A stretch of DNA of 64,000 nucleotides from Phycisphaera sp. (GCA_025916675.1 CP098402.1:1793205-1857204), one strand, 5' to 3'. Shown: positions 1 to 10,079, counted from the first letter of the stretch. Notes: a model not told the origin generated them from the letters alone. Numbers and translations: made by a program.

Positions 1-132
1 CACCCAGATATAGCGATGGAAGATCGCCAGCCCGGTTGTGGCCAACCCATCCGCGGCTTCGACGGCTTCCTCGATGGGAGCATCGCCGAGTGGTGGCATC
101 CCATGCATCGCCATGGCCAGGAGTTCGCTCAT
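1..132 (-). CDS. Partial unknown protein, N-terminal 44 residues (runs off left edge)
   Basis: The frame opens with ATG at 132 and stays open to base 1, giving 44 residues that begin MSELLAMAMHGMPPLG. Its ATG overlaps the TGA of the upstream epimerase gene in a 4-base ATGA junction (129-132), the usual sign of translational coupling, so it is probably the next gene of the polysaccharide operon. The fragment is short, mixed hydrophobic and acidic, and shows no motif I recognise. I cannot assign a function. Confidence 0.6.
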   Translation of the reverse strand, partial: MSELLAMAMHGMPPLGDAPIEEAVEAADGLATTGLAIFHRYIWV

Positions 133-1145
133 CGCGACACCCCCGCCGAGCCCATGGCTTCGGCCACGGCAAGGATGGTCGAATTCAGTTCATGCTCGGG
201 CTCGAAGTCGATGGCCTGCCGCAAGCGTGCCAGGTGGGGCTCGCGACGCCGCAGATCCTCGAACCCAGGGCCGTAGGCCTTGTCGTAGGGCACCAGTTCG
301 ATATCCGATGCCGATCCGAGCACTTCCACGACCGTGCGTGCCAGCTCAAAGATGCTGATGGCCTGTTCGCTGCCCACGTTGTAGATGCGGCCGTGGGCTT
401 TGGCCGTTCCGACCAGATCAACGAGCGCCCGTGACACGTCACGAACATCGCAGAAGCATCGGACCTGCTCACCGTCGCCGAAGACGCGGAGGGGCTCGCC
501 CGACAGAGCCGCGCTCACGAACCTCGGGAGCACCATCCCGTACCGACCAACCTGACGGGGGCCCACGGTGTTGAACAACCGTGCCACAACCACGCCCAGC
601 CCGCTGTTGCGATGGTGCGCGAGCGCGAGGTACTCGTCGAGCGCCTTCGAGCACGCGTACGACCAGCGGGTCGCGGTCGTGGGCCCATACACCACGTCGT
701 CGTCCTCGTGGAATGGCACCCGCTCGCTCTTGCCATACACCTCAGAACTGCTGGCAATGAGCACGGCTGGCGCACCAGCCTTGCCACGTGCAGCGTATCG
801 CAGCAAGGCGCTCGTCTGCTCGGTATTGGTCTCGATGCTACCGATCGGGTCGGCAATCACCAGTTCGACGCCCACCGCGGCGGCCATGTGGTAGATCTCG
901 TCGAACTCGCCCGAGTCGCCAGCCGGCCCGTGCAGCCAATCCCGGAGATCGGCATGCCTAAAGGCCAGGCGGCTATGGGATTCGGGCAGATTCGTGCGGA
1001 TACCGGTGGACAGATCGTCGACCACGACCACAGAATCACCGCGCGACAGCAGCCGTTCCACCAAGTGCGAGCCGATGAAGCCCGCGCCGCCGGTGACCAG
1101 CACCCGGCGAGTTCGTCCCGTCGGGTTGGCAGCACCTTCACGCAA
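129..1145 (-). CDS. NAD-dependent nucleotide-sugar epimerase/dehydratase (extended SDR)
   Basis: The 338-residue protein has the extended short-chain dehydrogenase layout. A Rossmann GGAGFIG motif lies at residues 19-25, an acidic NAD-specific end of strand 2 at VVDDLSTG, an SSSEVYG motif near 132-138 and the catalytic pair Y163xxxK167 (YACSK). Family members reshape UDP-, dTDP- or GDP-sugars by 4-epimerisation, dehydration or decarboxylation; the exact substrate cannot be read here. The start is TTG at 1145, chosen because AGGAGAGG lies about 7 bases upstream and no in-frame ATG precedes the Rossmann strand. It lies 50 bases after the Wzz/BY-kinase-like gene and overlaps the next gene by 4 bases. 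It likely supplies a sugar precursor to the envelope polysaccharide of this locus. Confidence 0.88.
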   Translation of the reverse strand: MREGAANPTGRTRRVLVTGGAGFIGSHLVERLLSRGDSVVVVDDLSTGIRTNLPESHSRLAFRHADLRDWLHGPAGDSGEFDEIYHMAAAVGVELVIADPIGSIETNTEQTSALLRYAARGKAGAPAVLIASSSEVYGKSERVPFHEDDDVVYGPTTATRWSYACSKALDEYLALAHHRNSGLGVVVARLFNTVGPRQVGRYGMVLPRFVSAALSGEPLRVFGDGEQVRCFCDVRDVSRALVDLVGTAKAHGRIYNVGSEQAISIFELARTVVEVLGSASDIELVPYDKAYGPGFEDLRRREPHLARLRQAIDFEPEHELNSTILAVAEAMGSAGVSR

Positions 1146-1195
1146 GGCCGGACCTCTCCTCCACCACCCGAGCCTACGCGGCCGGGCGACCGAAC

Positions 1196-3409
1196 TCAGC
1201 CCTTGGCCTTCGCCTTGGCGGTGTAGCTGTGGCCAGCCCGGAGGTTGTCACGAAGGTATCCACCGCTCGCGCTGCGAGCGGCGTTGACCAGCACCCCCAG
1301 GTAGCGGGCGGGCTGCTCGTCGAGCTCACGCGAGAGGCGGCCGATCTGGCCCCGGGTCTCGCCGAAGGCCTTGGCCACCAGCATCGACGCGTCGACCACC
1401 TGGGCCAGCGACTGGGCATCGCCCGACACCGTGGCTGGGGCAACGTCGAGGATGACGAAGTCGGCCTCGGTCGCGGCCTGATTGATGAGCTTGGCGATCG
1501 CGCCCGTGGCGAGCGCTTCGAGCTTGCGGTCGCTGGGCTCTCCCGAGGTGATCACGCGCAGGTTGGGGTTGCCCGTCGCTTGAGCGACCTCGGACAGTGG
1601 TGCGCCCGCGAGGACCTCACCCACGCCCGGCCCCATGGGCAACCCGAACACCTCGTGCAGGCGGGGCCGGCGGATGTTCGCATCGATCAGGATCACGCGG
1701 TTCTCTGCGGCCGCCAGCGACTCGGCCACATTACTGGCCACCGCCGTCGCGCCCGAACCGGGCATGGCGGGTACCACCAGAAGGGTCTTGAACCCGCCCG
1801 CCTTCATGCGCTTGAGGACCGCGCCACGCACGTGCCGGTAGCTCTCGCTCATGGCCGTGAGTGGCTGCTCTGCGAACACACGCTCAGGCGTATCGATGCG
1901 AGCGGGATCCTCACTCGCGTGCGGCACCATGCCGAGAATGCGAACACTGGGCAGCGCGGCAATGTCGGCCGGGCTCTTCACACGCTGGTCGATCATCTCA
2001 AGGAGATAAGCGCCACCGGCCACGAGGCCGACCACGGCGATCACGCCCGCGGGCACAAGGATGATGAGCTTCGGGAAGCTCATCACGGTTGGCACGCGAG
2101 GCGGCTGGATCACGTCGACGCGCGACGCGGTCGCGAGCTGGCTGGTCGCTTCGATCATTCGGAGGTCAGTCTCGAACTCTTGCTGCAGTTCGAGGATCTG
2201 GGTCATTCGCATCGCGATGTCGTTCAGCTCGGTCTCGGCGTACACGAGTTCCTGCAAGCGCAGGCCAAGCGTGCCGCGACGCTCCACCAGGCTCGCCATC
2301 TGGGCACGCAACTGCTGCTCGCCAAGACGGAGTTGGTCGAGCTGGGTCTGGAACACCTCACCCAGCAGCTTCTGGCGCTCTTGCTCGAGGCCACGCTCGA
2401 GTGCGGCGATCTGGTCGTCGATGCGGCGGATCACCGGGTTGTCCTCGGCCAGACGCTCGCGCTCGGTCGAACGCTGGGCCTGGAGGAACACCACCTGCGA
2501 GCGCAGGTTTTGGATGAGCGGCTGGAGCTCGACCTGGGCCCGCAGCGTGTCGTTGAACTGCAGCCCACCGGGGTTGCGGAGCTGGGCCTCCATCTCGGCT
2601 TTCTGGGCAAGAATGGCCTCGAGCTGGAGCCCGATTTCCTGCATCGAACCCAGCACGATCATCATCTCAGCCCGTTCCTGGCTCTGGTTAATGTCCAGCT
2701 GGTCCATCTTGCGCGAGGTCACGATCTCGGCCCGCCGCCGGTCGGCCTGAGAGAAGTCGGCTTCCAACCCGCGGATGGCCTGCTCGATCGCCTCGCGACG
2801 CTCGGTGGTCGACCGCGAACCGCGCCGGCGGAGGTCCTGGATGTAGGCCTCCTTGAGCACCTCGGCGATCGCGGCCACCTCGTTGCGGTCGCGCCAGTTC
2901 ACCGTCATGCGGATCAGATCCGTGCCGGCCATCACGCGGGCGCCAACCTGTTCTTCGAGTTCGATGACGGCCTGGCCAACATCAATGACACCGCCGGTGG
3001 TGTGCCGATCGATCCACTTCGGCGCTTCGTTCATGAGACGGGGATTCTCGACGGCCTGGCGCAGCACGTTCTCGGACACCATCATCGCCGATTCGGTCGC
3101 CATGAACCGCTCAAACTCGTCGCTGTCGATGTTTGTCTGCTCTGGGTTCGGCCGCGTCTGGGGCGGATAGCACTTGTAGATGACCGGAGTGCTCCACTTG
3201 GGCAAGAACTCGGCCAGCGCGAAGTGCGCTCCCGCGCCAAGCACACCGCCGATAATGGCCGCGATCACGAACGCGAACTTGTACTTGCGGAGCACGCGCA
3301 GCGGGTCGACGCTCGAGGCCGCCTTCGTCCCGACTTGGGATCCTCCACTCGGAGGCGAGCCGTGCGAGCCGTTCAGGGAGCCATTGGTGGATGTAGATGC
3401 GATCGTCAT
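1196..3409 (-). CDS. Wzz/BY-kinase-like polysaccharide co-polymerase with degenerate ATP-binding loop
   Basis: The protein has 737 residues. A first membrane helix lies near 44-66 and a long periplasmic region with coiled coil spans about 150-430. A second helix lies near 445-468, followed by a cytoplasmic MinD/BY-kinase-like domain. Such proteins set polysaccharide chain length together with the outer-membrane exporter. The kinase domain keeps the fold's landmarks: VILIDANIRRP near 572 (Walker A'-like) and FVILDVAPA near 651 (Walker B-like). The Walker A loop reads MPGSGATA (about 549-556) where the family has PGEGKS/T, so the ATP-binding lysine is missing, and the A' motif has DAN instead of DAD. 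The C-terminal tyrosine cluster is reduced to Y718 and Y729. It is probably a structural co-polymerase without kinase activity. Start is ATG 3409, with a weak ribosome site. Confidence 0.88.
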   Translation of the reverse strand: MTIASTSTNGSLNGSHGSPPSGGSQVGTKAASSVDPLRVLRKYKFAFVIAAIIGGVLGAGAHFALAEFLPKWSTPVIYKCYPPQTRPNPEQTNIDSDEFERFMATESAMMVSENVLRQAVENPRLMNEAPKWIDRHTTGGVIDVGQAVIELEEQVGARVMAGTDLIRMTVNWRDRNEVAAIAEVLKEAYIQDLRRRGSRSTTERREAIEQAIRGLEADFSQADRRRAEIVTSRKMDQLDINQSQERAEMMIVLGSMQEIGLQLEAILAQKAEMEAQLRNPGGLQFNDTLRAQVELQPLIQNLRSQVVFLQAQRSTERERLAEDNPVIRRIDDQIAALERGLEQERQKLLGEVFQTQLDQLRLGEQQLRAQMASLVERRGTLGLRLQELVYAETELNDIAMRMTQILELQQEFETDLRMIEATSQLATASRVDVIQPPRVPTVMSFPKLIILVPAGVIAVVGLVAGGAYLLEMIDQRVKSPADIAALPSVRILGMVPHASEDPARIDTPERVFAEQPLTAMSESYRHVRGAVLKRMKAGGFKTLLVVPAMPGSGATAVASNVAESLAAAENRVILIDANIRRPRLHEVFGLPMGPGVGEVLAGAPLSEVAQATGNPNLRVITSGEPSDRKLEALATGAIAKLINQAATEADFVILDVAPATVSGDAQSLAQVVDASMLVAKAFGETRGQIGRLSRELDEQPARYLGVLVNAARSASGGYLRDNLRAGHSYTAKAKAKG

Positions 3410-3565
3410 GCTGTTCTCACGTCATAGGGATCCGGAAAAAGTCCGAGCCCATGCTTACGTCGGCCGTCTGCGCTCCCGTGTTCGCCTTGGGAGCCGAACT
3501 CGGGCCATTCCCTCTCTCAACCGGGCCCCGTCCTTCTCATCCGAGGTCCGAGAATCCGAACCGAA

Positions 3566-6500
3566 TCACCGGCCGTCCAAGGCGGCCCCAAACTCTTCCA
3601 GGATCGATCGATACGCCTCGGCCCGCCCACCCCAAGACTCGAGGAGCTTGCGGGCTTCGTTGAGCCGGCCGCGGGCCTGCTCGATGCGCCCCAGGGCGAG
3701 GTCGACCTCGCCCTGCCGGAGGACGGCGAGGGTCTCTTCGGGCGTGCCACGAGCCGCACTGCTCAGGTCTTCGGCGGCTTGTTGTGCCGAGTCGAGCTGG
3801 TTGCACTCGATGTACGCAACCGTGAGTGTGCTGTAGGCGATCGCTGGGGCCACACCGCCCACCTCGATCGCCTTGAGCGCCATCGGGATGGCCTGCTCGC
3901 ACTGGCCCATCTCGGTCGCCAGCACGTAGGCCAGATTGTTCAGGCTCTGGGCCGCCTCGGGGTCGATGTCGATCACCCCGCTCCACGCCTCGACCGCGCC
4001 AGAATAATCCTGGTTCGAGTACAACGTGTCACCCAGCAACTGTCCCGCCCGGAAGGCCACGACGCGATCGCTATCGGCCGCCAGACGGCGGAGCTCGCTG
4101 AGCCCCTGCGGCTCGGTCGAGGGGTCCTGGAGCATCAGCGACGCGAGCATGATCTCGCCCACGCGCTGCGGAGTGCGCTCGGCACCCAATTGGAGCACGA
4201 TGTCCATACGTGTCTTGTGGTCATCGATCAGCGGTGGCAGAGCGTTGAACCATCGCACAACACCCGATGTGTCATTACGCACCATCTCGAAAGACTGTCG
4301 CGCCTGCGCGATGGCACGAGCACGATTATTCTCGGCCATCGACAAGCCCGCGGACATCAACTGGAGCTGCCACGTATCGGCGACGTTCAGGTTCGGGTCG
4401 CTGAGCACCTGCCGCGCCTTCGCGCGCGACTCGGCCGTGCCGAGGCCGAGCAGGAACTCGACGAACTGGGCCGCGATCTCGGGATTGCGGCGCTGGGCCA
4501 GCGCCGCTTCGAACATGCGGATCGACTCGGTCGATCGGCCCTTGTCGGCCAGAAGCCGGGCCATATGGACTCGCAGGTCCACATCGGCCGGGTTCGCTTC
4601 GATTGCGGAGTCGATGATGGTCATGGCCCGGGGCGTGTCGCCCTCATCGATGAGCTTGCGAACCAATCGATCACGAAGGCTCGACTGCGCTGGGTTCAAC
4701 TCGATAGTCTTGGCGATCGCGGCAACCGCGTCGTCATACCGACCGGCATCCATTGCCATGATCCCTTGGAGCCGGAAGGCCTCCCAGTTGCCCGGAGTCT
4801 GCCGGATGGCTTCCTTGAGGTCCTCGCTCGCATCTCGCCTCAATTGGGCTCGTTCGGCGGCGCTGATATCATCGCTTTGCTGCAGTTGGGTCCAGATGAT
4901 CTCGGCGCGGCGCACGTACGCACGCGCCGAATTCGGGTGGGCGGCCAGCGTATCGCTCAAGGCATCCAATGCCGCCGTGCGATCGTCGCGGCGCAACGCC
5001 AGGTCACAACGCAAGATGCCCGCCGCTTCGGAGGCCTTGGCGGTAGCGTCAAGCGCGTCGAGAGCTTCCTGAGCGTTGTCCAGCTCACCCCCGCGGATAT
5101 ACGCCTCGACACGAGCCAATTGCAACATGCCATCGGTATCGAGCCCCGATGCGATCAACGCATCGATCTCCGCGACGGCCTCATCGGCACGGCCGGCCGA
5201 GAGCAGCAACAACGCGAGGCGGCGGCGTATGGGTTGCCGCTCGGCGTCATCCAGCGGGAGCGACTCGCGGAGCATCGCGATGGAACCCTTGGACTGCCCC
5301 CGGCTTTGCAGGAAGTTGGCATAACTCAGCACATCGCGAACGTCGAGCGTGCCGGCGGCCTGCCGCTGGGCACGATATTGCTCGAACGTCGCGATCGCAC
5401 GCCCCATTTCACCCTGCTCGGCATGCCAACTCGCGTCGAGCATAACAAGTTGGATGTCATCCCCTTGAGCGCGCAGCTCGTCGATCACCGCCCGAGCCTT
5501 GGGCCATTCGCCCAAGCGGACGTACACGCTCGCGAGCGCGAGGTTGTTCTGCCGGTTATCGGGCTGGTTCGCCCGGACATCTTCACGCCGGAGCATCGCC
5601 GCTGTTGAATCACCCAACCGGGCCTCGAGCGAGAGCCACAGGTCGAGGAAGGCAGGATCGGCACCGGCAATCCGCTGCGAGCGGCGGGCGATTTCAAGGG
5701 CCAGATTGTCACGCCGCAATGCAATCAGGGCGGCGATCACCTCGCGGATGTTGTTCAGGCTGTCGGGCTGACGACGCAGGATCTCCTGGTAGTCGGCAAC
5801 GGCATCCTCGGCACGCCCCAGGCCACGATAGATCCTGGCCCGCCGGTATAACACCGGGACGCTCGTCAGGCCATCGGAGATGACCGCGTTGATCATCGCC
5901 AGCGCCTCGTCGGGGCGACCCTCGGCCTCGAGTAGATCGGTTCGCAGGATGCGTCCGCCGGCTTGATCGCTGTTGAGCTCGGTCGCGCGATCAACCAGGC
6001 GACGCGCTCGATCGAAGTCCTCTGCTTCGATGGCGCGCGTGATCTGGACCTGGATGACCTGCGAGTAATCTGGATCGATGCGGATGGCCTCGTCGAGCGC
6101 ACGCTGCGCGGCCTCGGTATCACCGCCGCGCATCGCCTGGCGATACAGCAACATCTGTCGCTGGATCGGGGGCGTGCCCTCAGGGATCTCGCCGTCGGCC
6201 ATAAATCGAATCCGCGTGCGGAGCGTTTGGAGCAACTGGCTGTCGGGGAATTTTGCCAGCCCCTCATCGATGGTCTCGGTCGCCTCATCGAACTTTTGCT
6301 GCAAACCCAAGAGCGTGCCGAGGGCGTTGTACAACCGGACATCATCGCCGTGGCGTGCCATGGCCAGACGCACGATACCGATCGCCTGCTCGTACTTCGG
6401 CGAGACGCCGCCGGTCGTGTCGAGCAAGCGGTCGACCTGGATCAGGATCTGACGAATGGGGTCCTCGGCCTGGATCGTGCCGTCCCTCTCCGAGAAGCGA

Positions 6501-8173
6501 CGGTGTTGTCGCTGGATTTCCTCATTGTCTGGCGCAAGCTGGAGGGCTCGATCGATGGACGTGCGGGCCTCGTCCTGATCACCGATGCGATCCTGGAGGG
6601 CGCTCAGCTGCAACCATGCTCTGGGCACATTGGGGTTGATCTCGACAAACTTCTTGAGCTCCTCGACGGCCTCACCGATCTGGTTGCGATCCATATAGAT
6701 CGCGCTGAGCAGGAAGTGGACCTGCTCGTCTTCGGTGTTCGCTTCACGCTGGTACGTCACGGCCAGCCGCTGAGCTTCGGCCAATTCGCCCTTCATGTAC
6801 GCGATGCGTGCGTCGAGCAGCATCACCGAAGGCGTGCCCTCCGGCCAATACTCGTCGACATCCGCGCGATACTCGGCCACGCGCTGCCGCGCCGCTTCTT
6901 TCTGGTCGTCCTCGGCCTGATTGGCCAGGTCAATGGCGCTCTGCACCCGGCGCAAGACGGCCTGCCCACGCAATAAGGTCAGGATGATGCCGTCGAGGCT
7001 CACGGCAACCTGCGGCGAATCCATCACGGCCTCAAAAGCAGGAATCGCGCGCTCGTGATCGTTGCTCTCCGCCGAGAACACTGCATCGAAGAATTCGAGC
7101 TGCGCGAGACGCCCCGGGTTACCCTCGCTCGCCCGGCGTGTTGCCTCGATCATGCGATCGGTGAGCGGGATGTCCGACGCCGGAGACGTCAGCCGTTCGA
7201 GGCGATTGACAAGCTGGACTACCTCGACGTTGAACTGTTCGGGCGGGCTCTGCTGGAGTACGCGATCGACGATGGCGCTCACGCGCGGCGCGAACGCTTC
7301 CGCTAACGCGATGTTGGCTCGGACACGATCCGACTGCGAACGCAGCTCGCGTATCGGCCGGGCCTCCACCTGCAGGTCGTAGTAGAGCCTGGCGATCAGC
7401 GCCCGCGGATGGTTGGGATTGTCGGCCAGGAATCCATCCAGCACGTCGCGAGCCTGCTCGAGGTAGACCTGCGGATCTGTCCGACCGCCCTCGGCCTCGT
7501 TGGCCTCGGCCATCAGCCACTCGTACAAGCCAACGGCCGATTCGGCATCGCTCGGGTCCACGCGCATGGCGGCTTCGAAGTCGAGCACCGTCTTCTCGCG
7601 GAAGTCCTGGTCGGCCTGCCCACTGCCGAGCCTCATGTTGAGGTTGCTCAGGGCGCGATATCGACGCAAGCGGTGCCACTGGGCCTGGTCGTTGTCCGCC
7701 TCGGGAGAAGCCAGGAAGTACTCCAACGCCGAGTTGGTATCCGACAACATCTGCTGCCAGCCCGAACGCCCCGAAGCGCCGAACACGTTGCGCTGCTCGT
7801 ATTGGGTCTGGAGGTACTTCTCCCACGCCTCGACATCGGTGCGCTTGGCCACGGCGAGCTGCCGCAGGGCCGGGACATAGTTCTTCCAATACATGTCCGA
7901 GTACTTCGTCCGCGTCTCGGGCGTCAACTCTTCGATGGAATCGATCCAAGCCGCGAGATAGATGACGTTGGTGCGTTCCTTGTTGACGGCCTTGGCAAAG
8001 GACTTTTCTGCTTCCTCTTGGTTGCCGGCCTGCGCATAGGCCAGAGCGGCGTCGTAATGGTCCGAAGCCGACTTCTTGACGATGAAGTACGCCGCACCGG
8101 CCATGCCGACGAACACGACACCCACGACGGTGCACAAGATCGCAACGAACCGGACATTCACACGAGCCGCCAT
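3566..8173 (-). CDS. Giant membrane-anchored TPR protein of the exosortase/polysaccharide locus
   Basis: The protein has 1535 residues. A single N-terminal membrane helix (about residues 10-32, FVAILCTVVGVVFVGMAGAA) precedes an almost continuous helical-repeat region. Repeats show the TPR spacing of small residues (A at 8 and 20, P at 32), for example NPNVPRAWLQLSALQDRIGD and LNNLAYVLATEMGQ. The topology suggests a periplasmic solenoid scaffold. Large TPR proteins accompany exosortase and exopolysaccharide systems in other phyla, where they probably organise assembly. The frame is open further upstream, but ATG 8173 is preferred because GGAGG stands 7 bases before it. It follows the EpsI-like gene by 68 bases on the same strand. 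No frameshift is visible over the 4.6 kb. Confidence 0.85.
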   Translation of the reverse strand: MAARVNVRFVAILCTVVGVVFVGMAGAAYFIVKKSASDHYDAALAYAQAGNQEEAEKSFAKAVNKERTNVIYLAAWIDSIEELTPETRTKYSDMYWKNYVPALRQLAVAKRTDVEAWEKYLQTQYEQRNVFGASGRSGWQQMLSDTNSALEYFLASPEADNDQAQWHRLRRYRALSNLNMRLGSGQADQDFREKTVLDFEAAMRVDPSDAESAVGLYEWLMAEANEAEGGRTDPQVYLEQARDVLDGFLADNPNHPRALIARLYYDLQVEARPIRELRSQSDRVRANIALAEAFAPRVSAIVDRVLQQSPPEQFNVEVVQLVNRLERLTSPASDIPLTDRMIEATRRASEGNPGRLAQLEFFDAVFSAESNDHERAIPAFEAVMDSPQVAVSLDGIILTLLRGQAVLRRVQSAIDLANQAEDDQKEAARQRVAEYRADVDEYWPEGTPSVMLLDARIAYMKGELAEAQRLAVTYQREANTEDEQVHFLLSAIYMDRNQIGEAVEELKKFVEINPNVPRAWLQLSALQDRIGDQDEARTSIDRALQLAPDNEEIQRQHRRFSERDGTIQAEDPIRQILIQVDRLLDTTGGVSPKYEQAIGIVRLAMARHGDDVRLYNALGTLLGLQQKFDEATETIDEGLAKFPDSQLLQTLRTRIRFMADGEIPEGTPPIQRQMLLYRQAMRGGDTEAAQRALDEAIRIDPDYSQVIQVQITRAIEAEDFDRARRLVDRATELNSDQAGGRILRTDLLEAEGRPDEALAMINAVISDGLTSVPVLYRRARIYRGLGRAEDAVADYQEILRRQPDSLNNIREVIAALIALRRDNLALEIARRSQRIAGADPAFLDLWLSLEARLGDSTAAMLRREDVRANQPDNRQNNLALASVYVRLGEWPKARAVIDELRAQGDDIQLVMLDASWHAEQGEMGRAIATFEQYRAQRQAAGTLDVRDVLSYANFLQSRGQSKGSIAMLRESLPLDDAERQPIRRRLALLLLSAGRADEAVAEIDALIASGLDTDGMLQLARVEAYIRGGELDNAQEALDALDATAKASEAAGILRCDLALRRDDRTAALDALSDTLAAHPNSARAYVRRAEIIWTQLQQSDDISAAERAQLRRDASEDLKEAIRQTPGNWEAFRLQGIMAMDAGRYDDAVAAIAKTIELNPAQSSLRDRLVRKLIDEGDTPRAMTIIDSAIEANPADVDLRVHMARLLADKGRSTESIRMFEAALAQRRNPEIAAQFVEFLLGLGTAESRAKARQVLSDPNLNVADTWQLQLMSAGLSMAENNRARAIAQARQSFEMVRNDTSGVVRWFNALPPLIDDHKTRMDIVLQLGAERTPQRVGEIMLASLMLQDPSTEPQGLSELRRLAADSDRVVAFRAGQLLGDTLYSNQDYSGAVEAWSGVIDIDPEAAQSLNNLAYVLATEMGQCEQAIPMALKAIEVGGVAPAIAYSTLTVAYIECNQLDSAQQAAEDLSSAARGTPEETLAVLRQGEVDLALGRIEQARGRLNEARKLLESWGGRAEAYRSILEEFGAALDGR

Positions 8174-8241
8174 ATCTGCCTCCGTATCGTCGTACCCAAA
8201 GGGGCACTCCCACGACCAACCCCGCGCCGCGGGTTCACTCG

Positions 8242-9120
8242 TTACCCTTCTTCGGGCCAGTTCCCGGTACTCACCTCGGCCCAATCCGGAACGCACAGCA
8301 TGAGCTCACCGAGCAAGTCGTCGAGCAGGGCCGAAGCGATCTCGGCAAGCTCTTCGGGCGACTCGACGCGCTGGCTGTTGAATTGCACTTTCAAGTAGTA
8401 CGCGTAATCGGTCTTCAGATCGAACGCGAGCAAACGAACACCCTCGGCGCTCGAGCGGTGCTCGCCATTCACGATGAAGAAGTAGCCCGCGTACAGGCTC
8501 GGCCGACCCGGCACGGAAAACTCCGTCACGCGGACTTGCATGTCCCGCGGATCCAGGGGCAGCAAAACCCTCTGGCCGGGGCGATTGGAGTAGCTGCCGC
8601 GTGCCAGCGTAACGGTGTGCGCACGGCCCTCCATCACCTCGGGAGCGTCTCGCATGGGAAGCCACCGGCTGTCATCCAGCGGCAGGTCGACCACGCGTGT
8701 GCCGGCACCGATCTGCATGCCCCCGCCCACGAAGCATCGCTCGGGGATGTGGGGAACAGTGTCGATCGAGCCGGTGTAATACGCCAAGTGGATGTCGATG
8801 CTGCGCGGCACCCCACCATCGGCAGGATTCTTCTCCTGGTAGGTGCGGGTGACGTAGTTGGTGGTGCCCAGGGTCTTCTCGGTGTCGCTGTCCTCGAAGC
8901 GATCGGGCCCGACCTGGATCCAATCCTCCGACTCGGAAGGCACGTCTCGCATGACCAAGCCCGTGCTCGGATAGATCGGGCTCTTCTGGAGATAGAGATC
9001 GAGCGCACGGATCGAGATGCCCAGCACCGCGCCGGAGGTTGCCAACAACACAACAGCGACCGCCGCGGCGATCACCATGCCGCGGGGCAGCCCCATGATC
9101 TTGGTATCCTGTCCACTCAT
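8242..9120 (-). CDS. EpsI-like exosortase-associated protein (DUF3485 type)
   Basis: The 292-residue protein has one N-terminal membrane helix (about 14-37) and an extracytoplasmic domain. It contains the HxPxxC signature of EpsI-type partners: H124-I-P-E-R-C129 followed by FVGGG. In proteobacterial exosortase systems this domain is encoded next to, or fused with, the exosortase. Its role is not firmly established, and it may act in processing or in polysaccharide assembly. The ATG at 9120 overlaps the stop of the exosortase gene by 4 bases (ATGA), so the pair is translationally coupled. Confidence 0.82.
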   Translation of the reverse strand: MSGQDTKIMGLPRGMVIAAAVAVVLLATSGAVLGISIRALDLYLQKSPIYPSTGLVMRDVPSESEDWIQVGPDRFEDSDTEKTLGTTNYVTRTYQEKNPADGGVPRSIDIHLAYYTGSIDTVPHIPERCFVGGGMQIGAGTRVVDLPLDDSRWLPMRDAPEVMEGRAHTVTLARGSYSNRPGQRVLLPLDPRDMQVRVTEFSVPGRPSLYAGYFFIVNGEHRSSAEGVRLLAFDLKTDYAYYLKVQFNSQRVESPEELAEIASALLDDLLGELMLCVPDWAEVSTGNWPEEG

Positions 9121-10079
9121 GCCGATACCGCCTTGGCCGTGTCCTTGGTTGGCTCGTCGCTCACGACACGGTTGAGGATCCAGACCAGCAACAGGAAGAT
9201 CGCCAGCCCCGGCACCAGCAGCAGGGTGCCAATCAGCATGTGGGCCTCACCCGACGCGAGATCGGGATCGACCAACGCGGTCAGGAAGCCTAATACCGCC
9301 ACTCGCACGACGTTCAGACCGATCGCGACCGGCAGCGAGAGCAGGAGCACCGCGACGCGCTGCCACCAGTGGCGGCACTGCGTGAGCGCGACGGCCGCTC
9401 CCAACGCGATGAACGCCACGACCATGCGCATCCCGCTGCACGCCTCGGCTACGTTGAGCTGGTTCGTGTTGCCGGCATCGTCCATCACGCTGATGATGTT
9501 GCCCTCGACCATCGACTCGACGCCGAAGGGATAGCCGAAGATCGTCAGCAGCACGTAACCGCCCTGCGAGGCGATCAGTTGGAGCTGGAAGGTGATCGCG
9601 ATCATCACCCGCTCGGAGATCGTGACGGCAAACAGCAGGAACGCGATGGGCATGATCGCCACGCGGATGACCTGCGGCCCGAAGACGAGCAGCACGAAGC
9701 CGAAGACCGCCAGCACCAGCGCGAAGCCCTGGAGCATGTGCGTGGGCACACCCACGATAAAGAACACATAACACGCGATGCCAAGCAGCAGCGGCAACAG
9801 CCCGGGCCAGAACGGCTTGATCTGAGCATTGAGCAGCCGCTCACGCCGCTGGTAGAGCAGGTAGCCGGCGATGAGGGGGACGGCAAAGGCGTGGCCCCAG
9901 TCATCCAAGTTCTTGGAACTGATGACACTCTGGACGACGAACCACTCGCGGAACAACCACGCGAAGGCCGCAAGCGCGACGACACCCAGCAGGGCAACCC
10001 CCTGCCAGCGCAACGACCCGACCGCGTCCGAAGCGGCGTTGCCATGGGCCATGCTCTGCGATGCCGACGCCACGCTCAC
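9117..10079 (-). CDS. Exosortase (EpsH/XrtA-like membrane cysteine transpeptidase)
   Basis: The 320-residue protein has about eight hydrophobic helices. All three signature residues of exosortases are present: Cys in AEACSGMR (C214), Arg in LNVVRVAVLG (R259) and His in GEAHMLIG (H280). Exosortases are thought to recognise C-terminal sorting tags (PEP-CTERM and relatives) and transfer the protein to an envelope acceptor. No PEP-CTERM tag is visible in this window, so its substrates are encoded elsewhere or carry another tag. Start is GTG 10079 with AGGGGAG about 9 bases upstream. It sits between the SLBB exporter gene and the EpsI partner, matching the common link between exosortases and exopolysaccharide genes. 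Confidence 0.92.
   Translation of the reverse strand: MSVASASQSMAHGNAASDAVGSLRWQGVALLGVVALAAFAWLFREWFVVQSVISSKNLDDWGHAFAVPLIAGYLLYQRRERLLNAQIKPFWPGLLPLLLGIACYVFFIVGVPTHMLQGFALVLAVFGFVLLVFGPQVIRVAIMPIAFLLFAVTISERVMIAITFQLQLIASQGGYVLLTIFGYPFGVESMVEGNIISVMDDAGNTNQLNVAEACSGMRMVVAFIALGAAVALTQCRHWWQRVAVLLLSLPVAIGLNVVRVAVLGFLTALVDPDLASGEAHMLIGTLLLVPGLAIFLLLVWILNRVVSDEPTKDTAKAVSA

Noticed and set aside
1229-3427. 732-codon plus-strand open frame opposite the Wzz-like gene
   Set aside because: It is the antisense of a recognisable membrane/kinase-like protein. Its translation is His/Leu/Arg-biased with no domain, the usual shadow in GC-rich DNA.
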